A DNA stretch of 64,000 nucleotides from Luteimonas sp. ANT-B3E (GTDB lineage: Bacteria; Pseudomonadota; Gammaproteobacteria; Xanthomonadales; Xanthomonadaceae). The position numbers were made by a program, and so were the translations under genes. Of this stretch, positions 1-8,750 are shown piece after piece; position 1 is the first letter of the stretch, and every line of letters begins with the position of its first letter. The stretch lies in assembly GCA_001683895.1 (NCBI GenBank), contig LXQJ01000050.1, forward strand, positions 19,569 to 83,568, read 5' to 3'. A model generated the notes under the pieces. That model made no database searches. It was not told the DNA's origin and saw nothing but the letters and a program-made list of their open reading frames with translations.

Positions 1-29
1 CGGCGGAAGGAGTGGGCGGTCGCGGACAT
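1..29 (-). CDS. Possible first codons of a fatty acid desaturase (runs off the window)
   Basis: An ATG on the minus strand at 29-27 opens a frame that is still open at the window edge (M-S-A-T-A-H-S-F-R). It lies 54 bases downstream of the reductase gene. In Pseudomonas the equivalent reductase (desC) is followed by the acyl-CoA desaturase desB, so a desaturase is expected here. Nine codons cannot prove identity, and the assignment rests on gene order alone. Confidence 0.3.
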
Positions 30-82
30 GGCGGTCTCGATGGACGGGAGGGGGTGGTGCAGGAACGGATGGACGGGCGCGA

Positions 83-1186
83 TCACGACAGTTCGAGCTC
101 GACGTCCGAGCGGGCCGCGCTGATGCACAGCTGGATGAGTTCGCCGGGGGCCGAGGACTCGCGCCCGGTCAGCAGGTTGACCACCGTGCCGCTGCGCTTG
201 CGGCACTGGCAGGTCATGCAGATGCCCATGCGGCAGCCGTAGGCCGGCGTCAGCCCGGCGCTCTCGGCGGCGACCAGCAGCGGCTCGTCGCCGGTGCTGG
301 TGAACATCCGTCCGGCATCGGCGACATGCACCTGCACCGTGGTGTCACCGGGCTCGCGGACGCGCACCGGGAGGCCGTATCGCTCGCGCCACAGCCGCGC
401 CGTGGCGTCGTGCGAGGCGTACAGCGCCTCCATCCACGCCATCAGCGGGGCCGGGCCGCAGAGGAAGGTCTCGCGCTGCGCGAAATCGGGGACGGCGCGT
501 GCCAGCGCGGCGGCGTCGAGGCGCCCGTCGGCGGCGCTGTAGTGCACCAGCAGCCGCAGCGCGGGCCAGGCCTGGGCCAGCGCCAGCAGCTCGGCGCCGA
601 AGATCGCCTCGTCGCGGTCGCGGCTGGCGTGCACCAGCACCACGTCGCCGGCGTAGCCGCGCGCCTGCAGGTCCAGCAGCATCGCGCGCAGCGGCGTGAT
701 GCCGCTGCCGGCACCAACCATCAACATCCGCGCCGGCAGCGCGTCAGGCAGCACGAAATCGCCGCTTGCCTGCCCCAGCGTCACCACCGCGCCAACGCCG
801 AGGCGCGCGTGCATCCATGCGGTGGCGCTGCCGTTGGCGTGGCGGCGCACGGTCAGCCGCACCTCGCCACCGGGTGCCGACGGCGCCGACAGGCTGAAGG
901 CCCGCTGGCGCCGCGCGCCGTCGATCTCCATCTCCACCACCACGTGCTGGCCGGCGCGGGCGCCGCGCCAATGGCGGTTCGGGCGCAGCACAAAGGTGCG
1001 GGTGTCCGCGGTCTCGTCGACCACCGCCACGACCCGGGCGCGGACCGCAACGAGCGACCACAACCGGTTGATCCCGCGCAGCACGTCGTCCAGCAGCGTC
1101 GGGTCGTTGAACGGGCGCAGCAGCACGTGGCGCGCGATGCCCGCAACGCCCGGCGAATGCGTGTCCAGCGATGACGCTGCGCGCAT
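83..1186 (-). CDS. desC: Ferredoxin/flavodoxin-type reductase, DesC-like electron donor to a fatty acid desaturase
   Basis: The protein of about 367 residues has an N-terminal FAD-binding FR-type domain, a central NAD(P)H-binding domain, and a C-terminal plant-type 2Fe-2S domain with the cysteine pattern in AYGCRMGICMTCQC plus a last cysteine near the end (LIQLC). Such proteins pass electrons from NAD(P)H through FAD and the iron-sulfur cluster to a membrane acyl-CoA desaturase. A TetR repressor gene is divergent, as in the P. aeruginosa desT-desCB locus. I chose the ATG at 1186 because AGGG lies a few bases upstream. The in-frame ATG at 1225 would add 13 residues and leave only 18 bases before the palindromic operator. 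The family is clear from motifs; pairing with a desaturase is inferred from context. Confidence 0.85.
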   Translation of the reverse strand: MRAASSLDTHSPGVAGIARHVLLRPFNDPTLLDDVLRGINRLWSLVAVRARVVAVVDETADTRTFVLRPNRHWRGARAGQHVVVEMEIDGARRQRAFSLSAPSAPGGEVRLTVRRHANGSATAWMHARLGVGAVVTLGQASGDFVLPDALPARMLMVGAGSGITPLRAMLLDLQARGYAGDVVLVHASRDRDEAIFGAELLALAQAWPALRLLVHYSAADGRLDAAALARAVPDFAQRETFLCGPAPLMAWMEALYASHDATARLWRERYGLPVRVREPGDTTVQVHVADAGRMFTSTGDEPLLVAAESAGLTPAYGCRMGICMTCQCRKRSGTVVNLLTGRESSAPGELIQLCISAARSDVELELS

Positions 1187-1243
1187 GTCGCCCTGACGAA
1201 TAGTCGGTTGCAGCGCAGCGGTCACGGCGGGTCCAGCGGATTG

Positions 1244-1261
1244 GGTGAACAGATGTTCACC
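1244..1261. promoter_or_regulatory. 18-bp perfect palindrome, candidate DesT/FabR operator
   Basis: GGTGAAC-agat-GTTCACC lies between the divergent reductase and TetR-family genes. The half-site GTGAAC/GTTCAC matches the core I recall for the P. aeruginosa DesT operator (AGTGAAC...GTT.ACT type). It is the most symmetrical element of this intergenic region and sits just upstream of the reductase start, where a repressor would block transcription. The sequence match is direct; the bound protein is inferred. Confidence 0.7.
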
Positions 1262-1362
1262 GAACTGTCGCCGGCTGTCAAACTCTCCACCGCGCGCGGT
1301 TCAGGCCAGGCCTGTGCCGCGACCCGGGCCGGGCAACGCGGGGCGGTCCGGCCGGCGCTCCC

Positions 1363-1368
1363 TATACT
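1363..1368 (+). promoter_or_regulatory. Probable -10 element of the desT-like gene
   Basis: TATACT differs from the sigma70 -10 consensus at one base and lies 27 bases before the regulator's ATG in an otherwise very GC-rich stretch. I see no convincing -35 element upstream. Confidence 0.35.
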
Positions 1369-1394
1369 GGCCACCCCCCGCCCCAGCCCGACGG

Positions 1395-2075
1395 ATGACC
1401 GACCAGGAACTCCCCACGCGCCTCAGGCCGCGCGAGCCGCTGGACGCCGGCCCCACCCGGGTCGAGCGCAAGCAGATCACGCGCCTGCACCTGCTGGCCG
1501 CGGCGCTGAAGCTGATGGCGGAGGGCCGCGGCTTCTCCAGCCTGAGCCTGCGCGAGGTGACCCGGGAAGCCGGAGTGGTGCCGGCGTCGTTCTACCGCCA
1601 CTTCCGCGACATGGAGGAGCTGGGCCTGTCGCTGGTCGAGCAGAGTGGTGTGACCCTGCGCCGGCTGCTGCGCGAGGCACGGCGCGACGGCATCCCGCCG
1701 ACCGACATGCTGCGCGGCTCGGTGCTGATCTACCACCGCTTCCTCAACGCCAACCGCGAGCAGTTCGCGTTCATCGCCGGCGAGCGCAGTGGCGGCTCGC
1801 GCGCGATCCGCAACGCGATCCGCACCGAGGAAGCGCACTTCGCCCACGAGATGGCGCAGGACATGCGCCGCCTCGGCCTGCTCTCCAGGCTGTCAACGCC
1901 CGCTCTGCAGATGGTCTGCGGGCTGGTGGTGACCACGATGCTCAACGCCGCGACGGACATCCTGGACCTCCCGCCCGACCGCCCGCAGGCCGAGGCCGAG
2001 CTGGTCGACAACTTCGTACAGCAGCTGCGCGTGATCCTGCTGGGCGCGCGGGTGTGGAAACCCCCGCGGCGCTGA
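1395..2075 (+). CDS. desT: TetR-family regulator of unsaturated fatty acid synthesis (DesT/FabR type)
   Basis: The 226-residue protein has a TetR-type helix-turn-helix near residues 25-75, with the signature REVTREAGVVPASFYRHF, followed by the all-helical ligand domain typical of FabR/DesT (RGSVLIYHRF, FAHEMAQDM). Family members sense the ratio of unsaturated to saturated acyl-CoA or acyl-ACP and repress fabA/fabB or the desCB desaturase genes. Divergence from a DesC-like reductase and the palindrome between them favour the DesT role. The start was set at the ATG preceding T-D-Q-E-L-P. The upstream in-frame ATG at 1245 would run through the operator and a low-complexity stretch. Confidence 0.85.
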   Translation: MTDQELPTRLRPREPLDAGPTRVERKQITRLHLLAAALKLMAEGRGFSSLSLREVTREAGVVPASFYRHFRDMEELGLSLVEQSGVTLRRLLREARRDGIPPTDMLRGSVLIYHRFLNANREQFAFIAGERSGGSRAIRNAIRTEEAHFAHEMAQDMRRLGLLSRLSTPALQMVCGLVVTTMLNAATDILDLPPDRPQAEAELVDNFVQQLRVILLGARVWKPPRR

Positions 2076-2180
2076 CTGCGCGCGCCCTGCCCCCGCGCTT
2101 CCGCGCCATGACGTGCTGCGGGATCACCGGCGCCGCCCACGTCCATTGGCAGCAGCGCCGCCCGACGACCCGGATCTTCG

Positions 2181-3614
2181 ATGACCCCTACCGCACCCCA
2201 CTCCCCCGCTGCCCACGACGTCGCGATCATCGGCGGAGGCGCTGCCGGCACCCTGGTCGCGGTCCAGCTGCTGCGACAGGCGCCCGGCCCGTTGGCGATC
2301 GCCATCGTGGAGCCACGGCCGGCGCCGGGCCGCGGCGTGGCGTATTCCACCTTGCGTCCCGAGCACCGCCTCAACGTCATCGCCTCGCGGATGAGCGCGT
2401 TCGACGACGCCCCCGAGGACTTTGCGGACTTCCTCGCGGCCAACCCGGGCGGTGACAGCGACGGATCTCCATTGCCGCCTGGCCCGGTGACCGAGCGCTT
2501 TGCCCGGCGCCGCGACTACGCACGCTACCTGCAGGCCACCCTGGCCGAATCGCCGAACGTCGACGGCGTCGTCCACGTCAGCGATGTCGCACTGGACCTG
2601 GGGTGTGAGGGCGACGCGTTCGTGCTCCCGTGCGCGTCCGGGTCCTTGCTGCGCGCGCGGCGCGTCGTACTGGCCACCGGCAACGGCGCACGCGGCCTGC
2701 CGCTGGCACCGGCGGCCATCAGCGGGGCGCCGCGCGTGATCGAGGCGTGGGACTACGCCGCCGTCGCGGCGATAGACGCCGACCGCGACGTCTGCATCGT
2801 CGGCTCGGGCCTGAGCATGGTTGACGCGGTGCTGACGCTGGACGCCCGCTGTCATCGCGGCCGGATCACCGTGCTGTCGCGCCATGGCCTGATGCCGCTG
2901 GCGCACGCCGCCGCAGGCCGGCAGGCGGGCGGGGTCGACGACCTGCTGCATGTCGGCATGCGCACGCGCATGGCGCTGCTGCGGCAGCGCGCGCGTGACG
3001 CGGCCGGCGCCGGCGTGCCTTGGCAGTGGACGATGGACGCCCTCCGCCATTACGGGCAGACGCTGTGGCGTGCGTCCGACGACGCAGAGCGGCGCCGCTT
3101 CCTGCGCCATGCGCAGCGGCTGTGGGACATTCACCGCCACCGCATTGCGCCCGACGTGGCTGCGGTTCTGGAAGCGCTGCGCGCGGACGGCCGGCTGCAG
3201 GTGCAGGCAGGACGGCTGACCGCCCTGTGCGGCGACGACGCTGCCGCGGTGCTGGAGTACCGGCCGCGCGGCGCCGACGCAGGCGCAACGCTGACGGCGG
3301 GCTGCGTCGTCAACGCCACCGGCGTCGACACCACGCTGGCGCGCAGCGGCAACCCGCTGCTGCGCGCGATGCATGGGCGCGGTCTGCTGCAGCCCGGCCC
3401 GCTGGGCATGGGCATTGCCACCGACGACCACGGCGCGGTACTGCAAGCTGACGGCAGCGTGGTCGACGGCGTCGCGACCCTCGGCGCGCCGCGCATCGGC
3501 GCGCTCTGGGAGAGCCTGGCCGTGCCGGAACTGCGCGGCCAGGCGCAGGCACTGGCAGCGCGGATGCTGGCAGCGGACGCCGGCGCACCGCCCTCGGCGG
3601 CCAGCCGCCCATGA
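2181..3614 (+). CDS. FAD/NAD(P)-binding oxidoreductase (COG4529-like flavoprotein)
   Basis: The 477-residue protein opens with a Rossmann dinucleotide motif at residues 12-20 (VAIIGGGAAG). It continues with the EPR.APGRGVAYST stretch typical of the NAD_binding_9/COG4529 family, a second nucleotide-binding motif mid-protein (VCIVGSGLSMVD), and a late ATG-type motif (NATGVDTT). Family members are predicted flavin oxidoreductases related to N-hydroxylating monooxygenases, and the substrate is generally unknown. The gene stands alone after the desT-like regulator and the sequence shows no partner. The ATG at 2181 is the only reasonable start; no strong ribosome-binding site is visible. Confidence 0.75.
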   Translation: MTPTAPHSPAAHDVAIIGGGAAGTLVAVQLLRQAPGPLAIAIVEPRPAPGRGVAYSTLRPEHRLNVIASRMSAFDDAPEDFADFLAANPGGDSDGSPLPPGPVTERFARRRDYARYLQATLAESPNVDGVVHVSDVALDLGCEGDAFVLPCASGSLLRARRVVLATGNGARGLPLAPAAISGAPRVIEAWDYAAVAAIDADRDVCIVGSGLSMVDAVLTLDARCHRGRITVLSRHGLMPLAHAAAGRQAGGVDDLLHVGMRTRMALLRQRARDAAGAGVPWQWTMDALRHYGQTLWRASDDAERRRFLRHAQRLWDIHRHRIAPDVAAVLEALRADGRLQVQAGRLTALCGDDAAAVLEYRPRGADAGATLTAGCVVNATGVDTTLARSGNPLLRAMHGRGLLQPGPLGMGIATDDHGAVLQADGSVVDGVATLGAPRIGALWESLAVPELRGQAQALAARMLAADAGAPPSAASRP

Positions 3615-3722
3615 GCCGCCTGACCCTCAACGACGTGCCGGCTTGACGCAGCTGTCCGGCGACAGACGCCGCGCGGGACCGCGCGAGCGCCGACACGCGC
3701 ACACCGCGCCGCCGAGTCGAGG

Positions 3723-4598
3723 TCAGCGGTAGAGCGCGTCGTAGCCCGCCGCGTCGACCCGCGCCAGTCCCATGCCGTCGAACTGCGTCCACATCGCACG
3801 CCATCGAGCGCCGTCGCGCACCACCGGCCAGACCAGCCGCGGGCACGTGTCGGCGACAATCGCGTCGGTGAGCGCGTCGGGATCGGTGCCGCTGTGCGCG
3901 TACCACAGTCGCGCAGCCCCGCCGGGATCGTCACGGCACAGCGCAGCGCCGCGCCCGACCAGCGCGACCACGGTGTCGACGACCTCCCGGTGGTCGCGCA
4001 GGAACGCCTCGCCGGTGAACAGTTCCAGCGCCGAGAAGTTCTCCAGCCCGACGTCACCGGTGGCGATGAAGTCGGCGTCCAGGCCCGACAGCCGCGCCTC
4101 CACGCCCTCGAAGTTCGCGAAGCACAACCAGGCACCGTCGTAGCCTTCGCGCAGGTTGTCCAGGTGCGCGAAGCCGGCGCTGGCCACCTCGACCTGCCCG
4201 GCGTCGAACGCCGCGCCGCGCGCGGCGCACCAGCGCGCCAAAATCTCGACCGCGATCGCATCGGTGACGCCGCCGGCCACCGGCGACGCCAGCCGGACGT
4301 GGCCGCCGGCCAACAGCCGCTCGCCGGCGGCGCGCTGCAGCAGGATGCCGCCGTCGGTCTCGAAGAAGCAGCCCAGCGCCTTCAGCCCCGGGCGCGCCGC
4401 GTCGACCATGTGCAGCGGCTCGTTGCACGAGAACGCCACCGCGCCCGACACCGTCGCCGCCAGCCCGTCGTAGTGGTCGTCGGGCACCAGCAGCGACACC
4501 TCCAGCCCGGCGTCGCGGTACCAGCCGTGCTCGATGCCGGCGATCAGCGGCAGGTGGTCGGGGTTGAGAAACCATTCCAGCGCGATCTGCAGCTGCAT
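3723..4598 (-). CDS. NMT1/THI5-like substrate-binding-fold protein, orphan and without signal peptide
   Basis: The 291-residue protein begins ALEWFLNPDHLPLIAGIEHG, the opening of NMT1/THI5-like proteins (ThiY-type pyrimidine-binding proteins and yeast Thi5). Periplasmic binding fold features follow (EPLHMVDA, GGVTDAIAVEIL). I see no signal peptide or lipobox and no ABC permease or ATPase beside it, so a classical transporter role is doubtful. Thi5, which makes HMP-P from PLP and histidine, carries a clustered-cysteine motif. The matching stretch here (GLENFSALELFT) has none, so a Thi5 enzyme role is not supported either. The start is at M-Q-L-Q; an in-frame ATG ten codons earlier (4628) is the alternative. 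Confidence 0.65.
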   Translation of the reverse strand: MQLQIALEWFLNPDHLPLIAGIEHGWYRDAGLEVSLLVPDDHYDGLAATVSGAVAFSCNEPLHMVDAARPGLKALGCFFETDGGILLQRAAGERLLAGGHVRLASPVAGGVTDAIAVEILARWCAARGAAFDAGQVEVASAGFAHLDNLREGYDGAWLCFANFEGVEARLSGLDADFIATGDVGLENFSALELFTGEAFLRDHREVVDTVVALVGRGAALCRDDPGGAARLWYAHSGTDPDALTDAIVADTCPRLVWPVVRDGARWRAMWTQFDGMGLARVDAAGYDALYR

Positions 4599-4739
4599 GC
4601 GGGTGCCCACGGTGTGGAGGTCGGGCAAGGCTACGGGCTCGCGGCCGGCAAGTCAGCCGCCACCACGACACCTGCGCGAGCACGCGCCTACCATTGCGAC
4701 TCCGTCCACGCTCGCCGACAGTCCCCGGAGCCCGCATCC

Positions 4740-5700
4740 ATGTGCTACTCCGCCCAGCTGCGCCAGGACTACGCCGGGTTCGTGCGCGCCTACGGTGCGA
4801 CCATCGACATCGACGCGTTCGTGCGCCTGTACTGGGAGCGGCGGGCGACGGACGCCATCCGCATCTCGCGCTCGGTCGACACGCTGTTCGCGGACATGGA
4901 CGGGGCCGACGCGGAGACGATCCGCGGCCTGGTCGTGGAGCATGACCGCGCGCAGGTGCAGGCCACCGAGCAGCTGGTGTTCGCGCAGCGCCAGCGGCTC
5001 GCCGATGCCGAGCGGACGCTGCGCACGCGCACCACGCGCGCGGCCACCGAGAGCCGGCGCATCGCCACCGCGAAGATCGCCGGAGCGCTGGCGAAGCTCG
5101 ACGACCTGCGGCGGACGCGCCCTGAGGCGCGCGATGGACGGATCTTCCCCGGACAGTACGTGCCGCTGCTGGTTGCCGGCGGCGACGGCGGCCGCGTGCT
5201 GCGGCCGATGCACTACCAGTGCCGCCCGGCCGGCAAGCCGGCCAGCGACGACCGTCGCTATCCCGGCACCTACAACGCGCGCCGCGACAACCTGGAAGGC
5301 TACTGGCGCGGCCAGTTCGGCCACGGCCACGGCGTGCTGGCGATCCAGGCGTTCTACGAGAATGTCGCCGCCCACTGCGCCGAGGGCCGCGAGCTCGCGC
5401 CAGGCGAGACCGCGCGCAGCCAGGTCCTCGAATTCCGACTAAGCCCGCCGCAGGCCATGCTGGCCGCGTGCCTGTGGTCGGCCTGGCGCGGCGCCGACGG
5501 CGCGACGCTGCTGTCGTTCGCCGCGATCACCGACGACCCGCCGCCGGAAGTCGCCGCCGCCGGGCACGACCGCTGCATCGTGCCGCTGCGCACCCGCAAC
5601 CTCGATGCATGGCTGGTGCCGGACCCGCGCGACCTGGCGGCGCAGTACGCTGCTGGACGACCGCGAGCGGCCGTACTTCGCGCACCGGCTTGCGGCCTGA
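4740..5700 (+). CDS. SRAP-domain protein (YedK/HMCES family) with a frameshift near the 3' end
   Basis: The product begins MCYSAQ. Cys2 is the invariant catalytic residue that, in YedK/HMCES proteins, forms a thiazolidine crosslink with abasic sites in single-stranded DNA. The conserved YNAR motif occurs mid-protein, and residues of about 65-135 form an Arg/Ala/Gln-rich helical insertion. The frame stays open to 5822, but the sequence after about 5650 (from Q-Y-A) stops resembling the family. A one-base shift there restores LDDRERPYFAHRLAA and a stop at 5698-5700. I therefore give the corrected end. It may be a sequencing indel or a real C-terminal change; the catalytic part is intact. Confidence 0.7.
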
Positions 5701-5805
5701 ACCCTGGCGCGCAGTCCGGAGCGGTGATCCACGTCCGCCGTGTCCGCATCACCCATCGCCGCGGCGCTGCCATGGCGCCGGACCCCGACCTGCGATCATG
5801 TCGGC

Positions 5806-7323
5806 ATGCACAGCCCCCCTGACGACACCCTGCCCTCCCCCGATGCCACCCCTGCGGCCCCGGCGTCCACGGTGACGCCCGATGGACTGGCCGCGACTGG
5901 CACCGCGGGAGGCCAGGCGCCTGAAGCCGCTGGCACGGCTGCGACGACGGCGACCGGTTTCGCCAGCCTCGGCCTGGATTCGACCCTGCTGCAGGGCATC
6001 GACGCGCTCGGCTTCACCGCCATGACTCCGGTGCAGGCGCAGACGCTGCCGCCGATCCTGGCCGGGCGCGACGTCATCGCGCGCGCGCCCACCGGCAGCG
6101 GCAAGACTGCCGCGTTCGGCATCGGCCTGCTGCATCGCCTCGACCCCGCCGACCCGCGCACGCAGGCGCTGGTGCTCTGCCCCACCCGCGAACTCGCCGA
6201 CCAGGTCGGCCGCCAGCTGCGCCGGCTGGCCACCGGCATCGCCAACCTCAAGCTCTCGGTACTGTGCGGCGGCGTCCCGCTGGGGCCGCAACTGGCGTCG
6301 CTGGTGCACGCGCCACAGGTCGTGGTCGGCACGCCGGGGCGGGTGCTGGAGCTGGTGCAGAAGCAGGCGCTGGTGCTGGGTGCGGTGCGCACGCTGGTGC
6401 TGGACGAGGCCGACCGGATGCTCGACATGGGCTTCGAGGACGCCATCCGCGACATCGCGAAGCGCGTCCCGCGCGAGCGCCAGGGGCTGCTTTTCTCGGC
6501 CACCTTCCCCGCCCCGATCCGCGCGCTGGGCAAGGCGATGCTGCGCGACGCGCTGGAAGTCAGCATCGGCGACGGCAGCGAGCCGGCCACCATCGCCCAG
6601 GTATTCATCGAGGCGGACGCCCAGCGCCGCGGGCCGCTGCTGGCGGCGGCGCTGCTGCAGTACCAGCCGGCGTCATGCGTGGTGTTCTGCAATACGCGGC
6701 GCGACGTCGACGAGGTCGCCGGCTCGCTGCAGCACCACGGCTTTGCAGCGCTGGCGCTGCACGGCGACATGGAGCAACGCGACCGCGAGGAGGTGCTGGT
6801 GCGGTTCGCCAACCGCAGCTGCGCGGTGCTGGTGGCCAGCGACGTCGCCGCGCGCGGGTTGGACGTCGACGACATCGACGCGGTGGTCAATTACGAGTTG
6901 CCGGCCGATGTCGACACCTACCTGCACCGCATCGGGCGCACCGGCCGCGCCGGCCGCGACGGCCTGGCGATCAGCCTGTGTGCGCCGCGCGAGCAGCCGC
7001 GGGCGGCGCTGGTGGCCGAACGCCAGGGCCGCGCGCTGCGCTGGGAGCGGCTGCAGCCGCTGACCGGCAAGGCCACCGGGGTGCCGCGCCCGCCGATGGC
7101 CACGCTGCGCATCGACGGCGGCCGCACCGACAAGCTGCGTCCCGGCGACATCGTCGGCGCGCTCACCGGTGACGCCGGGCTGGCCGCGGGCGCAGTCGGA
7201 CGCATCGACGTCTACGCGACGCGGTCGTATGTCGCCATTGCCCGCGCCCACGCCAACGACGCTCTGGCGCGGCTGCGCGCGGGCCGGATCAAGAACCGGC
7301 GCTTCCGCGTCGCCGCGCTCTGA
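5806..7323 (+). CDS. dbpA: ATP-dependent RNA helicase DbpA
   Basis: This 505-residue DEAD-box helicase has the Q motif region (FTAMTPVQAQTLP), Walker A (APTGSGKT), PTREL, DEAD (LVLDEADRML), SAT (LFSATFP) and HRIGRTGRAG. The C-terminal domain of about 75 residues (LRIDGGRTDKLRPGDIVGAL) is the DbpA RNA-binding domain that recognises hairpin 92 of 23S rRNA, so the role is late 50S subunit assembly. The first 45 residues or so are a Pro/Ala/Thr-rich extension before the usual start of the family. The start at 5806 is the first ATG after the SRAP gene; a later start near the FASLGL stretch is possible. Confidence 0.92.
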   Translation: MHSPPDDTLPSPDATPAAPASTVTPDGLAATGTAGGQAPEAAGTAATTATGFASLGLDSTLLQGIDALGFTAMTPVQAQTLPPILAGRDVIARAPTGSGKTAAFGIGLLHRLDPADPRTQALVLCPTRELADQVGRQLRRLATGIANLKLSVLCGGVPLGPQLASLVHAPQVVVGTPGRVLELVQKQALVLGAVRTLVLDEADRMLDMGFEDAIRDIAKRVPRERQGLLFSATFPAPIRALGKAMLRDALEVSIGDGSEPATIAQVFIEADAQRRGPLLAAALLQYQPASCVVFCNTRRDVDEVAGSLQHHGFAALALHGDMEQRDREEVLVRFANRSCAVLVASDVAARGLDVDDIDAVVNYELPADVDTYLHRIGRTGRAGRDGLAISLCAPREQPRAALVAERQGRALRWERLQPLTGKATGVPRPPMATLRIDGGRTDKLRPGDIVGALTGDAGLAAGAVGRIDVYATRSYVAIARAHANDALARLRAGRIKNRRFRVAAL

Positions 7324-7466
7324 CGTCGACGCGCATCGTCACCGACAGGATCGCGCCACTGCGTCGCACCCCACTGCCATGTGCCCGACCCCGTGCACGC
7401 GCACGTGGCCGTTCGCTATGCTGCTTACCGGCACCGCGCGAGCGTGCTACGGGGGGGCAGGCCTGC

Positions 7467-8651
7467 ATGATCCACACCACGCCAGATGACGGCGCAGGCC
7501 TCACCCCATCTGCACCACCCGTAACCGCGGCCGCCGCCGAGCTGCGGCCCGCGCCGCCCGCACCGGTGGGCACCTGCAGCGACTGCGGCGCCCCGGTCGA
7601 CGGCCGCTACTGTGCGCAGTGAGGGCAGGCCACGCACGTGCACCGCACGCTGCTGCATCTGGGCGAGGAGCTGCTGCACGGGGTCATGCACTTCGACGGC
7701 CGCATCTGGCGCACGCTGCCTCTGCTGGCGTTCCGCCCCGGACGGCTGACGCGCGAGTGGATCGACGGCCGCCGCACGCGCTACGTTTCGCCGCTGGCGC
7801 TGTTCCTGTTCACCGTGTTCCTGGTCTTCTTCGGCATGAGCTTCGGCGGCGGGCGGCTGGTTGGCGGGCTCGACACCGCGCCGCTGGGCGAGCGGCTCGA
7901 GGAACTGCGGCTGGAGGGTCGACGCTGCGCGGGTGGCGACCCGCGATGCGCTGGCTGCGCTCGCCGCGGCGCAGCGCGCCTCCGCGGCAGTCCTGGCCGG
8001 CGACCGCGAGGCCGATGCGCGCCTGCGCGACAGCGAAGCGGATGTCCAGCGCACCTTCTCGAGAGCGGTGAACCGGCTGGCAGCCGCCACCGAGGAGCGG
8101 CGCACGCTGGGCCTGCTCCTGGCAGCCGGGCCGCGCCGCGATGGCCTCACGCCCGGCAGCTGGCAGGCCGGCCTGCGGGATGCGGTCGACCGCGGCGCCG
8201 TGCAGGTCCGCATCGGTACCATGCCGATGCGCCGGCAGATGCTCAAGCTCCTGCGCGACCCCGACTTCGCGCTCTACAAGGTGCAGCAGACGCTGTACAA
8301 GTTCGCATTCCGCTGGTGCCGCTGTCGATCCCGTTGGTCGCGGTGCTGTTCGCGTGAAAGCGCGGGTTCATCTGGTACGACCACGGCGTGTTCGTGCTGT
8401 ATTCGCTGACCTTCATCACCATGCTGTCGGGGGTGCTGCTGCTGATGGCCAGCGGGCCCGAATGGCTCGGCGACATCGCCGGCGTCCTCGCCTGCGTCGC
8501 GATCCCGCTGCACATGTTCGTGCAGCTGCGCGGTGCGTACGCGCTGTCGGTGTTCTCCGCGCTGTGGCGCACGCTGGCGCTGCTGCTGGGCTGCAGCCTG
8601 GTGCTGGGGGTCTTCCTCATGCTGGTGGTGCTGCTCGGCGTCGCGGTCTGA
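7467..8651 (+). pseudogene. Decayed DUF3667 membrane protein gene (two stops, two frameshifts)
   Basis: Pieces of one DUF3667 protein lie in order. First comes a zinc ribbon (CSDCGAPVDGRYCAQ), then the family core (DGRIWRTLPLLAFRPGRLTREW), then a soluble middle segment, then C-terminal membrane helices. Four lesions interrupt it. TGA at 7620-7622 stands where the ribbon's last Cys belongs. A shift to another frame occurs near 7915 and a shift back near 8305. A second TGA at 8355-8357 stands where a Trp precedes KRGF. Both stop codons are substitutions, so homopolymer error alone does not explain this. No full-length product can be made. It lies between dbpA and a 5'-truncated peptidase gene. 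Confidence 0.8.
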
Positions 8652-8750
8652 GCAATCCAGCTTGCGCGGTGGGCAGCCGCCGGGACGGCAGCATGGTTCG
8701 CGGCGGCACCGCGATGCGACGCGTGCGAGGATCCAGCGACGCTAGCGTGG

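Noticed and set aside
3723-4598. Calling the NMT1/THI5-like gene a bacterial Thi5 HMP-P synthase
   Set aside because: The cysteine cluster characteristic of yeast Thi5 is absent at the equivalent position.
7620-7622. In-frame TGA at a zinc-ribbon Cys codon read as selenocysteine
   Set aside because: The same gene has another TGA at a Trp codon and two frameshifts, and I see no SECIS-like hairpin just after it. Decay is simpler.
8355-8357. TGA as a Trp codon (code reassignment)
   Set aside because: TGA ends most genes in the window and Trp is normally TGG, so the standard code applies.
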